In this document: piece after piece, positions 10,827 to 21,580 of the stretch
How positions within the stretch are numbered: the first letter of the stretch is position 1
Layout: every line of letters begins with the position of its first letter
NCBI GenBank assembly: GCA_018350325.1
Contig: JAEVLN010000007.1
Coordinates: 3,205,804-3,269,803 of the forward strand
Length of the DNA stretch: 64,000 nucleotides
Direction: 5' to 3'
Source of the DNA: Globodera rostochiensis
Lineage: Eukaryota; Nematoda; Chromadorea; Rhabditida; Heteroderidae
The notes under the pieces: generated by a model
Seen by the model: the letters and a program-made list of their open reading frames with translations, nothing else
Databases searched by the model: none
Told to the model about the DNA's origin: nothing
Program-made: the position numbers and the translations under genes

Positions 10827-11560
10827 AATGATGCAAAAGTTTGTTTTTAATTTTAATAAATAAATTTTAATGAATTTAATATTTTGCGTTAAATTTAAAA
10901 ACATTTGCGCAGTTTCGAAGACTTTTTTGCTCAACGATTGCCAAATGAGCCAATTTTTTGGAGCTCTTCAAACAATTCATAACAATTTTAGACGGTAAAA
11001 ATTTTCTTAAAATTTAAAAACTATTCTAAATATTCAGCGAGTCCGGCTTGGAAGGCGCAGCAACGCGAGAGTAAATAAAATATAAATAGCTCATTTATTT
11101 TTATTAAACTATAATTTAAAATTATATTTAAGATCATTTAAATACTCACAATTATTTTTATTAAAATTTAAAATCAAATAAATGTATATTTTTAATATTC
11201 ACAATTATTTTTTTTATATTAAAATCTTTAGATACTCGCAATTATTTTTTTATTAAATTATATTTAAAATTATTTTAGTACTCGCAACTAGGTGTGAATC
11301 GACAGGGGGTGCAAATTGACGGTGGGATGTTGAAGGGAAAAAGCGCAAAGCGCTTAAGGACTTCGTTGCTAGAGCACAGACGTGTGTTTTTTTGTTGAAC
11401 TTTAGGTGGGCTGTCATAAAAGTTTATGATTTTTTTAACGCGTCACCTACACCATTCGATAGAGCTCGAAAAATTCTACATTTCATCTATTGACTCCATC
11501 CAGCTACGAGCAATGGCCGACGAGTTATAGCCCGGAGACTGAATTTTGCTGTTTGAGTTT
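10827..11560. other. AT-rich intergenic stretch with a degenerate TACTCGCAATTATT repeat
   Basis: From about 11090 to 11290 there are four or so degenerate units containing ACTCGCAATTATTTTTATTA. The same repeat recurs at 15310-15540. No gene was seen. Confidence 0.55.
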
Positions 11561-12800
11561 TGTGCTTTTGTTCCGCTTTAATGACTGATCGGTTAAATTG
11601 TGTTTTCAGCACATTTTACTTGTTTGTGTTTTTGTTTGGTTAAATGCCTGAATGTTTGTGTTTTCCAAACATTTCCCTTGTTATGTGATTTTGTTGAATG
11701 TTAGTATTTTTAGCACATTTTACTTGTTTGTGTTTTTGTTCGGTTAAATGCCTGAAGGTTTGTGTTTTCCAAATATTTCCCTTGTTATGTGTTTTTGTTC
11801 GAATTAAATGACTGAATGTTTGTGTTTTTTCAACACATTTCCCATGTTATCTGTTTTTGTTCGGGTTTAATGAATGAATGTTTGTGTTAACCACGCATTT
11901 CACTTGTGTTGTGTTTTTGTTCGGTTAAATGCCTGAATGTTTGTGTTTTCCAAACATTTCCCTTGTTATGTATTTTTGTTCGGATTAAATGGCACAATGT
12001 TTGTGTTTTCAGCACATTTTACTTGTTTTGTGTTTTTGTTTGGTTTAAATGGCTGAATGTTTGTGTTTTCAACACATTTTGCTTGTTTGTGTTTCTGTTC
12101 GGTTAAATGCCTGAATGTTTGTGTTTTCAGCACATTTTACTTGTTTTGTGTTTTTGTTTGGTTTAAATGGCTGAATGTTTGTGTTTTCAGCACATTTTAC
12201 TTGTTTTGTGTTTTTGTTTGGTTTAAATGGCTGAATGTTTGTGTTTTCAACACATTTTGCTTGTTTGTGTTTCTGTTCGGTTAAATGCCTGAATGTTTGT
12301 GTTTTCAGCACATTTTACTTGTTTTGTGTTTTTGTTTGGTTTAAATGGCTGAATGTTTGTGTTTTCAGCACATTTTACTTGTTTTGTGTTTTTGTTTGGT
12401 TTAAATGGCTGAATGTTTGTGTTTTCAACACATTTTACTTGTTTGTGTTTCTGTTCGGTTAAATGCCTGAATGTTTGTGTTTTCAACACATTTTACTTGT
12501 TTTGTGTTTTTGTTTGGTTTAAATGGCTGAATGTTTGTGTTTTCAGCACATTTTACTTGTTTTGTGTTTTTGTTTGGTTTAAATGGCTGAATGTTTGTGT
12601 TTTCAACACATTTTACTTGTTTGTGTTTCTGTTCGGTTAAATGCCTGAATGTTTGTGTTTTCAACACATTTTACTTGTTTTGTGTTTTTGTATGGTTTAA
12701 ATGGCTGAATGTTTGTGTTTTCAACACATTTTACTTGTTTTGTGTTTTTGTTTGGTTTAAATGGCTGAATGTTTGTGTTTTGCCACACATTTTACTTGTT
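11560..12800. repeat. about 60-bp minisatellite with a 178-bp higher-order period
   Basis: Units read TGAATGTTTGTGTTTTCAGC then ACATTTTACTTGTTTTGTGT and a variable TTTTGTTTGGTTTAAATGGC. From 12057 onward three units (60+60+58) form a repeating block of 178 bp seen about four times. The 58-bp member carries GTTTCTGTTCGGTTAAATGC. The left part (11560-12050) is more diverged, so the array seems to have grown by block duplication at its right side. Confidence 0.85.
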
Positions 12801-13110
12801 TTGTGTCAAATAACAAATTCTGGTTCGAACTGGCTTTTCGGAAACCTAATTCTGGTCTATATTGGTTTTCCGGAACACCAAATTCTGGTGCATACTTGAT
12901 TTCCAGAAACTTAAATAACAATTTCTGGTGCATTCTGACTTTTCAGGAAACCAAATTCTGGTGCATGCTGACATCCCTGAACACCAAATTCTGGTGCATT
13001 CTGAATTTTCAGAAAACCAAATTCTGGTGCATACTTGATTTTCAGAACATCAAATAACAAATGCTGGCTCGAACTGGCTTTTCGGAAACCTATAGGCAAA
13101 TTCTGGCCCG
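12800..13110. repeat. short repeats of AAATTCTGGTGCAT
   Basis: Six to seven irregular units of 40-50 bp, each with AAATTCTGGTGCATNCTGA and a TTTTCNGGAAACC-like block. They directly abut the previous array. Confidence 0.7.
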
Positions 13111-13159
13111 GACGGCTTTGTGAGAAGACCAAATCAACATTTCAAACGCTGTTTAGCAC

Positions 13160-13565
13160 ATACAGTACACCATTCGACGCAGCTCACAAAGATCTACAAG
13201 AATGCAAAAGACACAAAAGAGCTGTTGATAAAGGGGAAAAAGTTAGGGACAAAAAACGAAAATCGGCACTCCGGCACAGCAATTTTTGCCAATTTCTGCA
13301 GCCCAAAGTTTTGTCCGGATCAAAAAGTGTTTGGTTACGAACTTGTCGGAAACATTCCAACTTAAAATCCTCCCAGCAAGCGCTAAGCGATTGTAGCAAA
13401 AGGGAAAAATTTTGTAACAGTAAAACTATGCTTTCTACCCGCAACTCGGCTCCTGGGCCTCACCTGTCCACCGTACTGAAAAGTCTTTAGTTTTCCTGAA
13501 TGCGCGATAAAAAGTTGCTTCAGTAATGCACAACTTCCAGCGCGCCTACGGTGCTCCAAAATCTC
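13160..13565. repeat. direct duplicate, left copy (partner 14862-15280)
   Basis: About 400 bp nearly collinear with 14862-15280, sharing ACACCATTCGACGCAGCT, CAGCAATTTTTGCCAATTT and TCCCAGCAAGCGCTAAGCGA. Both copies end near GGCGCGCC-like sequence. Frames are open in several registers with no family resemblance. The two copies bracket the tandem pair at 13608-14560. Confidence 0.75.
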
Positions 13566-13607
13566 AAATTCTTTTTTGAGACGAGTTCCAAGTTTATCCT
13601 GGAGCCC

Positions 13608-14560
13608 AAAAGGGTCCCCCCTTTGGTTTTCAAAGTCAAAACCACTTATACTCTTATAACTCCGTTCAATGTAGAGCTTTTGGAATGAACTCAAAAACTA
13701 TTTGGTAGAGCAAAAAATTAGCTATTTTTGTAATGAAACAGAATTTGAAAATCTCCATTTCAAAAATTGTTATGAATTTTTTTGTGAAAAATTCATTTTT
13801 TGCACAAAATTTACTATAACTTTTTGAGTTTCAAACTTAACATAATATTTCTTTAACTAAAAAATGCAGCTTATTTTTCTGCATTTTATGATATAAAAAT
13901 GATGAGCATTACTCAAAGTTGAACAAAGTTATGCATTTTTCAAATATTCCACCAATTTTGGCAACCAAAAAAATGAGAATTTGAAAAATTTCCAAATAAC
14001 ACACAAAAATATTTTTAAAAAATCGGGGATAACTTAAAAGCTTTTTAGAAATTATTTCCCCTACAATAGAGATGCAGGGGAAGTCAAAAAAAAATTTTTT
14101 TTTGTTCCATTACCCACCAAAGGGTCCCCCCTTTGGGTTGGGAATTCAAAACCACTTATACTCTTGTAACTCCGTTCAACGCAGAGCTATTGGAATGAAC
14201 CCAAATACTAACTTATAGAGAAAAAAATTAGCTATTTTTCTAATTAGCGTTTTTTTGAATCGCTTTATTTTAAACATTTTTATGAATTTTTTTGTGAAAA
14301 ATGCCTTTTTTGCTCAAAATTTACTACAACTTTTTGAGTTTCAAACATTACAAAATATTTCTTTAGCTAAAAAATGCAGCTTATTTTTCTGCATTTTTTG
14401 ATATAAAAATGATACACTTCGCTCAAGTTTGAGCAAAGTTATGAATTTTTTTAAATATTCACCCAATTTGGCTGGGGAAAAAAAGAAAAAACCAAAATTT
14501 CCCAATAAGGCCATAAAAATATTTTTAAAAAGTCGGCAATAATTTAAAATGATTTTAGAA
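13608..14560. repeat. two tandem copies of an about 510-bp AT-rich unit
   Basis: The unit starting AAAGGGTCCCCCCTTTGG at 13608 recurs at 14119. Shared landmarks are CCACTTATACTCTT, AACTCCGTTCAA and AAAAAATGCAGCTTATTTTT. No coding potential can be supported. Confidence 0.75.
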
Positions 14561-14610
14561 AATTTTTCCCCCACCATAGAGATGTGTACAAAGTCAAAAA
14601 AAATGATTTC

Positions 14611-14694
14611 AGGCACGCGGATTCGAACCCCCAGCCAGCGGCCACCCCAGCCCCCAGCGCTCACCACTCGACCATCCCAGCGCCAAATCCCCAG
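14611..14694 (-). ncRNA. tRNA-like relic (possible SINE head)
   Basis: On the minus strand an A box TGGTCGAGTGGTGAG (14675-14661) and a B box GGTTCGAATCC (14629-14619) are spaced as in a tRNA with a long variable arm. The acceptor stem pairs poorly and no clear anticodon arm is seen, so a functional tRNA is unlikely. A tRNA-derived repeat is the better reading. Confidence 0.45.
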
Positions 14695-14861
14695 CCAAAG
14701 TGCAAATGAAGACTTTTGACTGGGGAAGTTTATATCATTCGAAAGCTCTTGAAAAGTTGGGTTTTGAAAGTGCATTCGGTTTCCCGATAAATGGAATCCC
14801 CGCAAAGTTAAGGCCAAAATTCGCCAAAAATTCAAACTCGTCTAGTGCAAAACGCCAAAGT

Positions 14862-15280
14862 CGCACAAGCACATACACTACACCATTCGACGCAGCTTGA
14901 AAAGATCTACAAGAATGCAAAAGACCGCTAAGGGCTGCGGGCAAAACAAAAAAAGTTAGGGACAAAAAACGAAAATCGACGGTCCGACCCAGCAATTTTT
15001 GCCAATTTTTGCAGACCACAGTTTTGTCAGGGGCAAAAAGTGTTCGGTTACAAACTTGTCAGAAACAGTCCAACTTAAAATCCTCCCAGCAAGCGCTAAG
15101 CGATTGGAGCAAAAAGAAAAAATTTCGTAACAGTAAAACTGCCAAAGTGCACCGCAACTCGCTTGCTGGGCCTCACTTGGGCACGGTACTGAAAAGTCTA
15201 TAGTTTTCCTGAATCCGCAACAAAAAGTTGAAGAAGCAATCCACAACTTTTGGCGCGCCTCCGGCGCGCCGAAAGCTCAA
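14862..15280. repeat. direct duplicate, right copy (partner 13160-13565)
   Basis: See the left copy. This one contains the palindromic run GGCGCGCCTCCGGCGCGCC (about 15251-15269), which the left copy has in degenerate form. Confidence 0.75.
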
Positions 15281-15309
15281 ATTAGAGTTTAAGTACGAAA
15301 CACAAGTTT

Positions 15310-15535
15310 ATTCTAAGATATATAGAGGAAAATTATTTTTATTAAAAATTAATTTAAAATATTTATATACTCGCAAAAATTTATTTTTATTAAAATTATA
15401 TATTTAAAATCAATTAATATTTAAAATTATTTTAAATACTCGCAATTATTTTATTAAAAATTATAATTTAAAATGATTTAAATACTCGCAAAAATTTATT
15501 TTTATTAAAAATTATAATTAAAAAATCATTTAAAC
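15310..15535. repeat. AT-rich repeat with ACTCGCAA motif
   Basis: Four degenerate units of about 60 bp with ATACTCGCAAAAATTTATTT, related to 11090-11290. Both blocks may be older parts of a dispersed repeat. Confidence 0.6.
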
Positions 15536-16020
15536 TAGCAACTTTGTTATATTTAAATTATTTTCATTATAATTAAAAATTGTTTTATCACTACATCAGT
15601 GCATCATCTGAAGGTCATTTGGAGGAAAGGCAAGCGCGAATTGTTTTTTTTGGAAATTGGCATTTTTCTTCAAAAAAATGTTCGAAAATGTTTCAGTTCC
15701 CAATTTGTCAACGGCATCGACTCGTCATTATTTTCTCCTCCAAAAAATAAAATGCAAATGGCCAAAACGGAGGTAAAAGCGGTCAGATATTTTATCATTG
15801 TTTTATTTCTAAAAATATTTTAATTTTTGTCAGAACAAAAACGATTTTGGCGTTCAGTTTCAAAACGTTTTGGAACGAATGTCGCCGAGCAGTGAGCCGA
15901 TTGGCCTTGGAAAGAGTCCAAAAATGAATACTGAATTATAAATATATATTTGTTGGCGTATTATTGTATATTAGGATTATTTGAATTTTCCTAGTATTTG
16001 AAAATTCCGTTTTTTTTGAT
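15536..16020 (+). pseudogene. two-exon gene fragment, copy 2 (partner 2353-2826)
   Basis: Matches 2353-2826 through two open blocks and the intervening intron-like gap. In this copy the second block carries ERMSPSSEPIGLGK and then stops soon after. The copies lie 13 kb apart in the same orientation. Confidence 0.4.
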
Positions 16021-16269
16021 TGTTTTTATTTCAAATTTTTAAACGAAAGGCTACTAATAGGCGAGGGGGGGGGGATGGGAGGCTTGATTTTAGAAAAACG
16101 ATGATTCGAATTTTGACTTTAAAAAAAAAGTCAATTTTGTGCAGGTTTTTCAAATTTTGCTAACTCCTCGTATTTATTGTATATTTTACTAGGCAAATTT
16201 GAATAATCCCCCTTAATTAATATACAAATAATATGCCGACATATGATGATATTATTTAATATTTTTAGC

Positions 16270-16640
16270 AATATTTAAGATTTGGAGCCCGACCGTCCTC
16301 AACTTGTTGCCCAATTTGGGCTGCCCCTTTCTGACGCTGGCCAACATTTTGTCGTGGGCCAAAATTTGGCACAAAAAACAGCCGTCGAAACGGGCGGTGG
16401 AGGACCCTCCCGCCGTGTCGAAGCATTTGGCCAACAAATTGAACGCCGCCAAAACAGCGGTTATTCAAAATATTAATTAATATTATTCAAATATTAATTA
16501 CTAAACGGCAAAAAGCAACAAATGTCTAATCCCCAAATGTTTAGGAGGCACAACCGTGCCATTTTTGGCTTTGAATGCCTCGGCGGCGACACTTTTGTTC
16601 ACTTTGATCCAAATATTATTTGCCTGGCTTCGAGAGTGAT
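16270..16640 (+). other. two exon-like blocks of unknown origin
   Basis: Block one (about 16275-16445) reads in one frame LTLANILSWAKIWHKK and on to NKLNAAKTA. Block two (about 16545-16637), after GTTTAG, reads VPFLALNASAATLLFTL and looks like a membrane segment ending in a stop. The phases do not join cleanly with any GT-AG pair I could find. This may be a broken gene or chance. Confidence 0.25.
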
Positions 16641-16744
16641 TTTATCGTAAAAAATATGTGTTTCAACTGATTATTACATTTATATTTATATTTATGTGAA
16701 TATAGGTAAAAAATGGCCTAAAAATTCATTCAAAGCAAAAATTG

Positions 16745-17224
16745 TTATGAAGATAAATCAATTAGAAAATTCGTGAAAAAGTTATTTAAATAAAGGAGGC
16801 GGGAACGGGAATCTCGTACTTTTCAAGCGGAACTTTTTTTCAGAAAATTTTTGCAATCCAAAAAATGTTTTGAATTTATCACAAATTTTTAAGAAATCTA
16901 ACATAAAAATTCCGAAAATATTGAATAAAAACGCGAAAATGATGTAATAGGTTTGTTGTTTTCTATTCTCAAAACGCTTAAGTGCCAGAATGGTTTTCTT
17001 GTAAAATAATATATATTGTTGTCCAAAAAGTTATTTTGATTTCGGTTTCAAATTTAAAAAAAAATTTAAATTTCGGGAAAAATATTCATTGGGCACAACA
17101 ACCGATGTGCCGTGTCGGTTACATGTAAACCGAACGAATTCCTCTATGAATCATACGCTGTGGTGTGAAAGTCGATGCATTATATATAAAGAAGCAAAAA
17201 TCCTAAAAAATTTGTGATGGGTTG
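16745..17224 (+). promoter_or_regulatory. TATA-containing upstream module, copy 1
   Basis: The part 16857-17224 recurs almost unchanged at 25405-25768. It ends with GTCGATGCATTATATATAAA and then GAAGCAAAA, a plausible TATA box (TATATATAAA near 17182-17191). A smaller piece, 16745-16820, is repeated at 17683-17760. The position upstream of the GH32 pseudogene suggests it was that locus's promoter region, but no transcript start can be seen. Confidence 0.4.
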
Positions 17225-17520
17225 CAATAAAGGTGAGAGAAAGGCGAATATAGCACACTCTTTCTCTCTCTTTCTGTCAATGTGTGATACTCTCACATTT
17301 TTTCTCTGTTATCTTTGCTTTCAATCTCTTTCCTGCTCAGTTTGTCTTATTTGTCTAACATACTGTTCTCTTTTCTGTTTCTTTTTTTGTCTTATTTGTC
17401 TAACATACTGTTCTCTTTTTTGTTTCTCTTTCTCTAACATGCTTCCTTTTATATTATGTCTGACTGTTCACTGCGTCTTCATTTCCGAGGAGAGTTAGAG
17501 AAAGGAAATGTGTGAGATAG
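17225..17520. other. pyrimidine-rich tract
   Basis: CT-rich low-complexity DNA with TTGTCTTATTTGTCTAACAT repeated twice. The open frame across it is a by-product of composition. Confidence 0.6.
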
Positions 17521-17627
17521 TAGTGATGCACGAGACACAAAATTTACTGAGACTCGAGACTCGATACCGAGACCTAAAAAACCCGAGATTTTTCGCGAGT
17601 CGAGACCAAGACTCTCGTGCATCACTA
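17521..17627. mobile_element. 107-bp TIR element with CTCGAGAC words
   Basis: Perfect 15-bp terminal inverted repeats TAGTGATGCACGAGA (17521-17535) and TCTCGTGCATCACTA (17613-17627). The interior holds degenerate GAGACTCGAGACTCGA words. Any target-site duplication is unclear (GAGATAG versus GAGAATA). Confidence 0.7.
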
Positions 17628-17835
17628 GAGAATATGTAGTGTGGATTTTGTGTTGTAGTTTTTCCTTAAGAAATCAGAAATTCTTATGAAGATAAATAAA
17701 TCATTTAGAAAATTTGTGAAAAAGTTATTTCAATAAAGGAGACGGGGGAACGGGACCCGGAAATCTCCTATATGTTGTTCAAAGTGAGTGAATGAGTTGA
17801 GAATCTAAACTAATTTTATTGGGTTTAAAATGTTT

Positions 17836-17969
17836 TCAGTCGATTTCAACTTTTGAGCCTTTTGTCTGTATCGCCCGCCCATCACTCAACAACAGCTCGC
17901 GGTTCAGCGGCAGCCCGAACGTCTCCAAGTTGGTGCATTGCAACATTCCCATGAAATGCAGTCCCCGAG
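17836..17969 (-). pseudogene. exon-like block on the minus strand, unknown family
   Basis: After an AAG acceptor the minus strand is open for 44 codons, with LETFGLPLNRELLLSDGR, and ends in TGA. The composition looks coding and GC content is higher than the surroundings. The plus strand in the same place also has an open block containing RFSGSPNVSKL behind TTTTCAG. I cannot decide between them; no partner exons were found on the minus strand. Confidence 0.3.
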
Positions 17970-18639
17970 CTTAGCTCTAGGCCGCTATGATTTGAAGTTG
18001 GCAAGAGAAATTGCAATTTTTATTTTGCTAAATTTTGATTGGACGCATAAGGCAAACAGTCATAGGAAATCCGACAAAACATGCCACAAATACTGCGCTT
18101 CAAACAATCGAGTTGTAACATTGATTAGGTAATCGGAAGTGCAAAAAAAAATGGCCATATTTAAGCTCGCTATTCAATTCACAATTCACTCACATTCCAT
18201 CACACTCTCCAACTAAAATTTTCATTTTCCACCATTCCTTCCCCTGGATGCCAAGTGCCAGTGCCAAAAACATGTTGCCATCGTTGCTTGCCCTTTTGTT
18301 TGCCATTTCACTATTTCGAATCCACGGCACTGGCGGTGTAGCGAATTCGGTCAACGTGTTGCTGCACGATGCGACTAGCACATTGCATGTCTGGGTTCGA
18401 CCCGTCAAAAATGGCAATAAAGTCAGTTTCTGAGAGTGTTGACGCGATGCCATGGGTGCATTTTAATCGTTAACCTGCACGTCGCCAACGTGTATTTGTG
18501 CCCCCCAACTGAAGCCGGTACGATTGAGCAGTCTGGACAGCTTATTGCCCAAGTGCGAATTACATCAATTAGATGAACAAACTTTAACATTATAAAGAAT
18601 TTTTTCGAGATTTTCAATTTTTTGATTGTGAATTTTTTT

Positions 18640-19050
18640 TACGAATCATCCGATATTCGAGATCCGGTCTTTTCCCCAATCCGATATCCGATCCGACAAA
18701 TTTCAGCAAATCGGACCAGAATCCGGATAAATTGTCTTTTTCTGATATTTTTAAACAATTTTAACAAGAAAAATTGACCATAGGTACGTGGGCAGGGGGA
18801 CATTTTGTCCGTTTTTTCTTAGTTTCCCCTAAAATTCAAGTAATCGGTAATTTTTCGATCGAGATTCTCGATCGAAATCTCGAAACTTTTCGAAAGAGAT
18901 TATGATCTAGAATCTCGAAAAAACTCGAATCTCGAAAAGACTCGTATCTCGAAGATCTCAAAAAAAGATTTGTTCGATCGAGAATCAAGAAAAAATCTCG
19001 TCGAGATTTTCCAAGATTACTATCGAGAATCTCGATCGATGCTTTCTCTA
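18640..19050. repeat. TCTCGATCGAGA word array
   Basis: Degenerate repeats of ATCCGATATCCGATCC, then TCGATCGAGATTCTCGA, lying inside the presumed 5' part of the GH32 pseudogene. It resembles the interiors of the TIR elements in this window, but clear ends were not found. Confidence 0.55.
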
Positions 19051-20034
19051 GTTTTAACCGTCCACTTCCAACTGCTGGCACTGAAACGATCGCCGCCGAC
19101 CTAGTCTTCCCCTTAATTCGCCACCCTTGCCGGGGTCCTGTGCACAGTGTCTTCTGTTTACAGTTTGTCTGCGGAGAAAAGGGTTTTATTTTTACTTTGG
19201 TATTGTACAAAAACAAGAACAAGCGTGCGGATCAGCTTGATTGCGATTGGGAATATCAGGTGAAGAAAAAAAACAACCAAAATTGTTTAAAAATTAAATT
19301 AAATTTAACAACATTAAATCAAATGAATTTTAGGGAGTTTTACATGAGGACAAACGGGATGGGCTGCGAATGTGCGAATGTCCCATGTTGATCGCCATGG
19401 GCGACCCATTGAACACGGAATGGGTGTTGTCCTACTTGTCAGACAAAGGCTCATATTCCATGCTTGGCAAGGACGCTGAAGGACGGTAGGATGCCGTTGA
19501 TGAGTGGCATGCCGTGTCCGGGGGACGGCACTCACTGCCTTTAGCCAATACAAATGGAAAATTTTAAAATTTCGACTAAACAAAAAACCTGACAATGATA
19601 TTCAGTGAATTTTGATAAAACTTTTTAGACAAAATTCTCTCGGGTATAATTTTGAAACCGGTTTTTCGATCAAAAACGCAAACCTAATGTTTCAGTGAGC
19701 GAATGAATGCACTATTTGTTGGACATTTTGACGGAACAAAGTTTGAGCACAGATTTGAACAAAAGATGGACTTTGCTGGTGGCTCTTTTGCGTACCAAGT
19801 AGGTATTTTGAGATATTTTTTAAATTTTAAATGTTTGGCATTCCGTCCTTAAGAGCTTCTACGACCAACAATCCGGCAGATTGGTCCTCATCGGTTGGAT
19901 CCACACCATTGGCTGGATCGGCGACAACACCGGTGACCCAAACTTTGACGGCCATGACGGCGTAACGTCGCTCACTTTGGCCAAGGTAATATTTTAAAAT
20001 AAAAATTGGTGCCATCAATAGAGCACGGATTTTC

Positions 20035-20320
20035 AGGTTATAATCTTCTTTTTTTTTTGCGAATAGGGTATCATGAGAGAATCCCGGAAATAGCATTCAT
20101 TCTGAAAAATTTTACAATTAAAGCGACTTTTTAGTCAATATAAATCATTATTTTGGCATTTTTGAGAATAAATTCATATTTTAGGCATTTTCCCCAAAAT
20201 TCTTGAGGAAATTCAATATTTCAGGCACTTTTCCCCAATGTTTCCTAAGAAAAATGCAACAAAACTTTTTGGTCAATATTTTGGGGTTTTTTAGGCAATA
20301 TAAATCCGAGCTCTAGTCAT
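20035..20320 (+). repeat. dispersed repeat with GACTTTTTAGTCAATATAAA
   Basis: Related segments lie at 45640-45760 (same strand) and 49020-49235 (opposite strand). They share AATAGCATTCATT, the GCGACTTTTTAGTCAATATA block and TTAGGCATTTTTCCC-type repeats. It has no coding potential. Confidence 0.6.
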
Positions 20321-20384
20321 CAATTTATTGATTATAAACAAAATAGCAGTCATTTAAACTCAATGCATTAAATAATTAATTTGT

Positions 20385-20945
20385 TTTTTATTTGAAGGAA
20401 TAAACTCAATGCATTAAATAATTAATTTGTTTTTTATTTGAAGGAATAAACTCAATGCATTAAATAATTAATTTGTTTTTTATTTGAAGGAATAAACTCA
20501 ATGCATTAAATAATTAATTTGTTTTTTATTTGAAGGAATAAACTCAATGCATTAAATAATTAATTTGTTTTTTATTTGAAGGAATAAACTCAATGCATTA
20601 AATAATTAATTTGTTTTTTATTTGAAGGAATAAACTCAATGCATTAAATAATTAATTTGTTTTTTATTTGAAGGAATAAACTCAATGCATTAAATAATTA
20701 ATTTGTTTTTTATTTGAAGGAATAAACTCAATGCATTAAATAATTAATTTGTTTTTTATTTGAAGGAATAAACTCAATGCATTAAATAATTAATTTGTTT
20801 TTATTTGAAGGAATAAACTTAATGCATTAAATAATTAATTTGTTTTTATTTGAAGGAATAAACTTAATGCATTAAATAATTAATTTGTTTTTATTTGAAG
20901 GAATAAACTTAATGCATTAAATAATTAATTTGTTTTTATTTGAAG
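20385..20945 (+). repeat. 46-bp tandem array ending at a splice acceptor
   Basis: About 12 units of AATAAACTCAATGCATTAAA followed by TAATTAATTTGTTTTTTATT and TGAAGG. The last unit runs directly into the GH32 exon at 20946 (TTTGAAG before GAATTGG). Each unit therefore copies the 3' end of that intron, acceptor AG and first exon bases included. The last three or four units have one T fewer and AACTTAATG instead of AACTCAATG. Confidence 0.9.
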
Positions 20946-21274
20946 GAATTGGTTCTATCCGAAAATGGACAATATTTGATGGTCAGACCATTGCCGGAGT
21001 TTGCTTCTCTCAGAGAAAAAAAGCAAGCAGCCACACGTCATAACGTCGGTGTTGTCCCTAAATATTTTAAAAAATTAACTTTTAACCCCGACTTCTATTT
21101 AAATTTCGTTTTTCGTTAAACAATATAAAATGTTTTAAATTATTAATTTAATTTATCCCAAAATTGCGACATGATTCAAAGAAAACAAATTTAATTTAAA
21201 GATTAGAGAGAATTGCAAGCAAACCTTGTGAGTTTCGAGCACACACCGGTGCGGGAGTACAAAACAAAAATTTG

Positions 21275-21580
21275 GTTCTGGTTCCCATTAAACTTGGCAT
21301 TCTGGTCTCAGAAAATGCCATTGGCTCCCATTAAACTTGGCATTCTGGTCTCAGAAAATGCCATTGGCTCCCATTAAACTTGGCATTCTGGTCTCAGAAA
21401 ATGCCATTGGCTCCCATTAAACTTGACATTCTGGTCTCAGAAAATGCCATTGGCTCCCATTAAACTTGACATTCTGGTCTCAGAAAATGCCATTGGCTCC
21501 CATTAAACTTGACATTCTGGTCCAGAAAATGTCATTGGCTCCTATTAAATTTGGCATTCTGGTCTCAGAAAATGCCATTT
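21275..21580 (+). repeat. 43-bp tandem array
   Basis: Seven units of GGCTCCCATTAAACTTGGCA then TTCTGGTCTCAGAAAATGCC ATT, in the next GH32 intron. Middle units share the variant AACTTGACATT. Confidence 0.85.

Noticed and set aside
11906..12899. Long open frames on both strands in the 60-bp minisatellite
   Set aside because: They arise from unit length and lack of stops in the word; no start, splice or family evidence, and both strands are equally open.
14341..14835. 164-residue minus-strand frame
   Set aside because: It crosses an inner repeat unit, the tRNA-like relic and an outer duplicate, and the parallel repeat copies do not keep the frame.
17214..17498. 94-residue plus-strand frame
   Set aside because: Pyrimidine-rich low-complexity DNA; codon content follows composition.
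20385..20945. CRISPR-like array
   Set aside because: Units are contiguous without unique spacers, in an intron of a eukaryotic gene.
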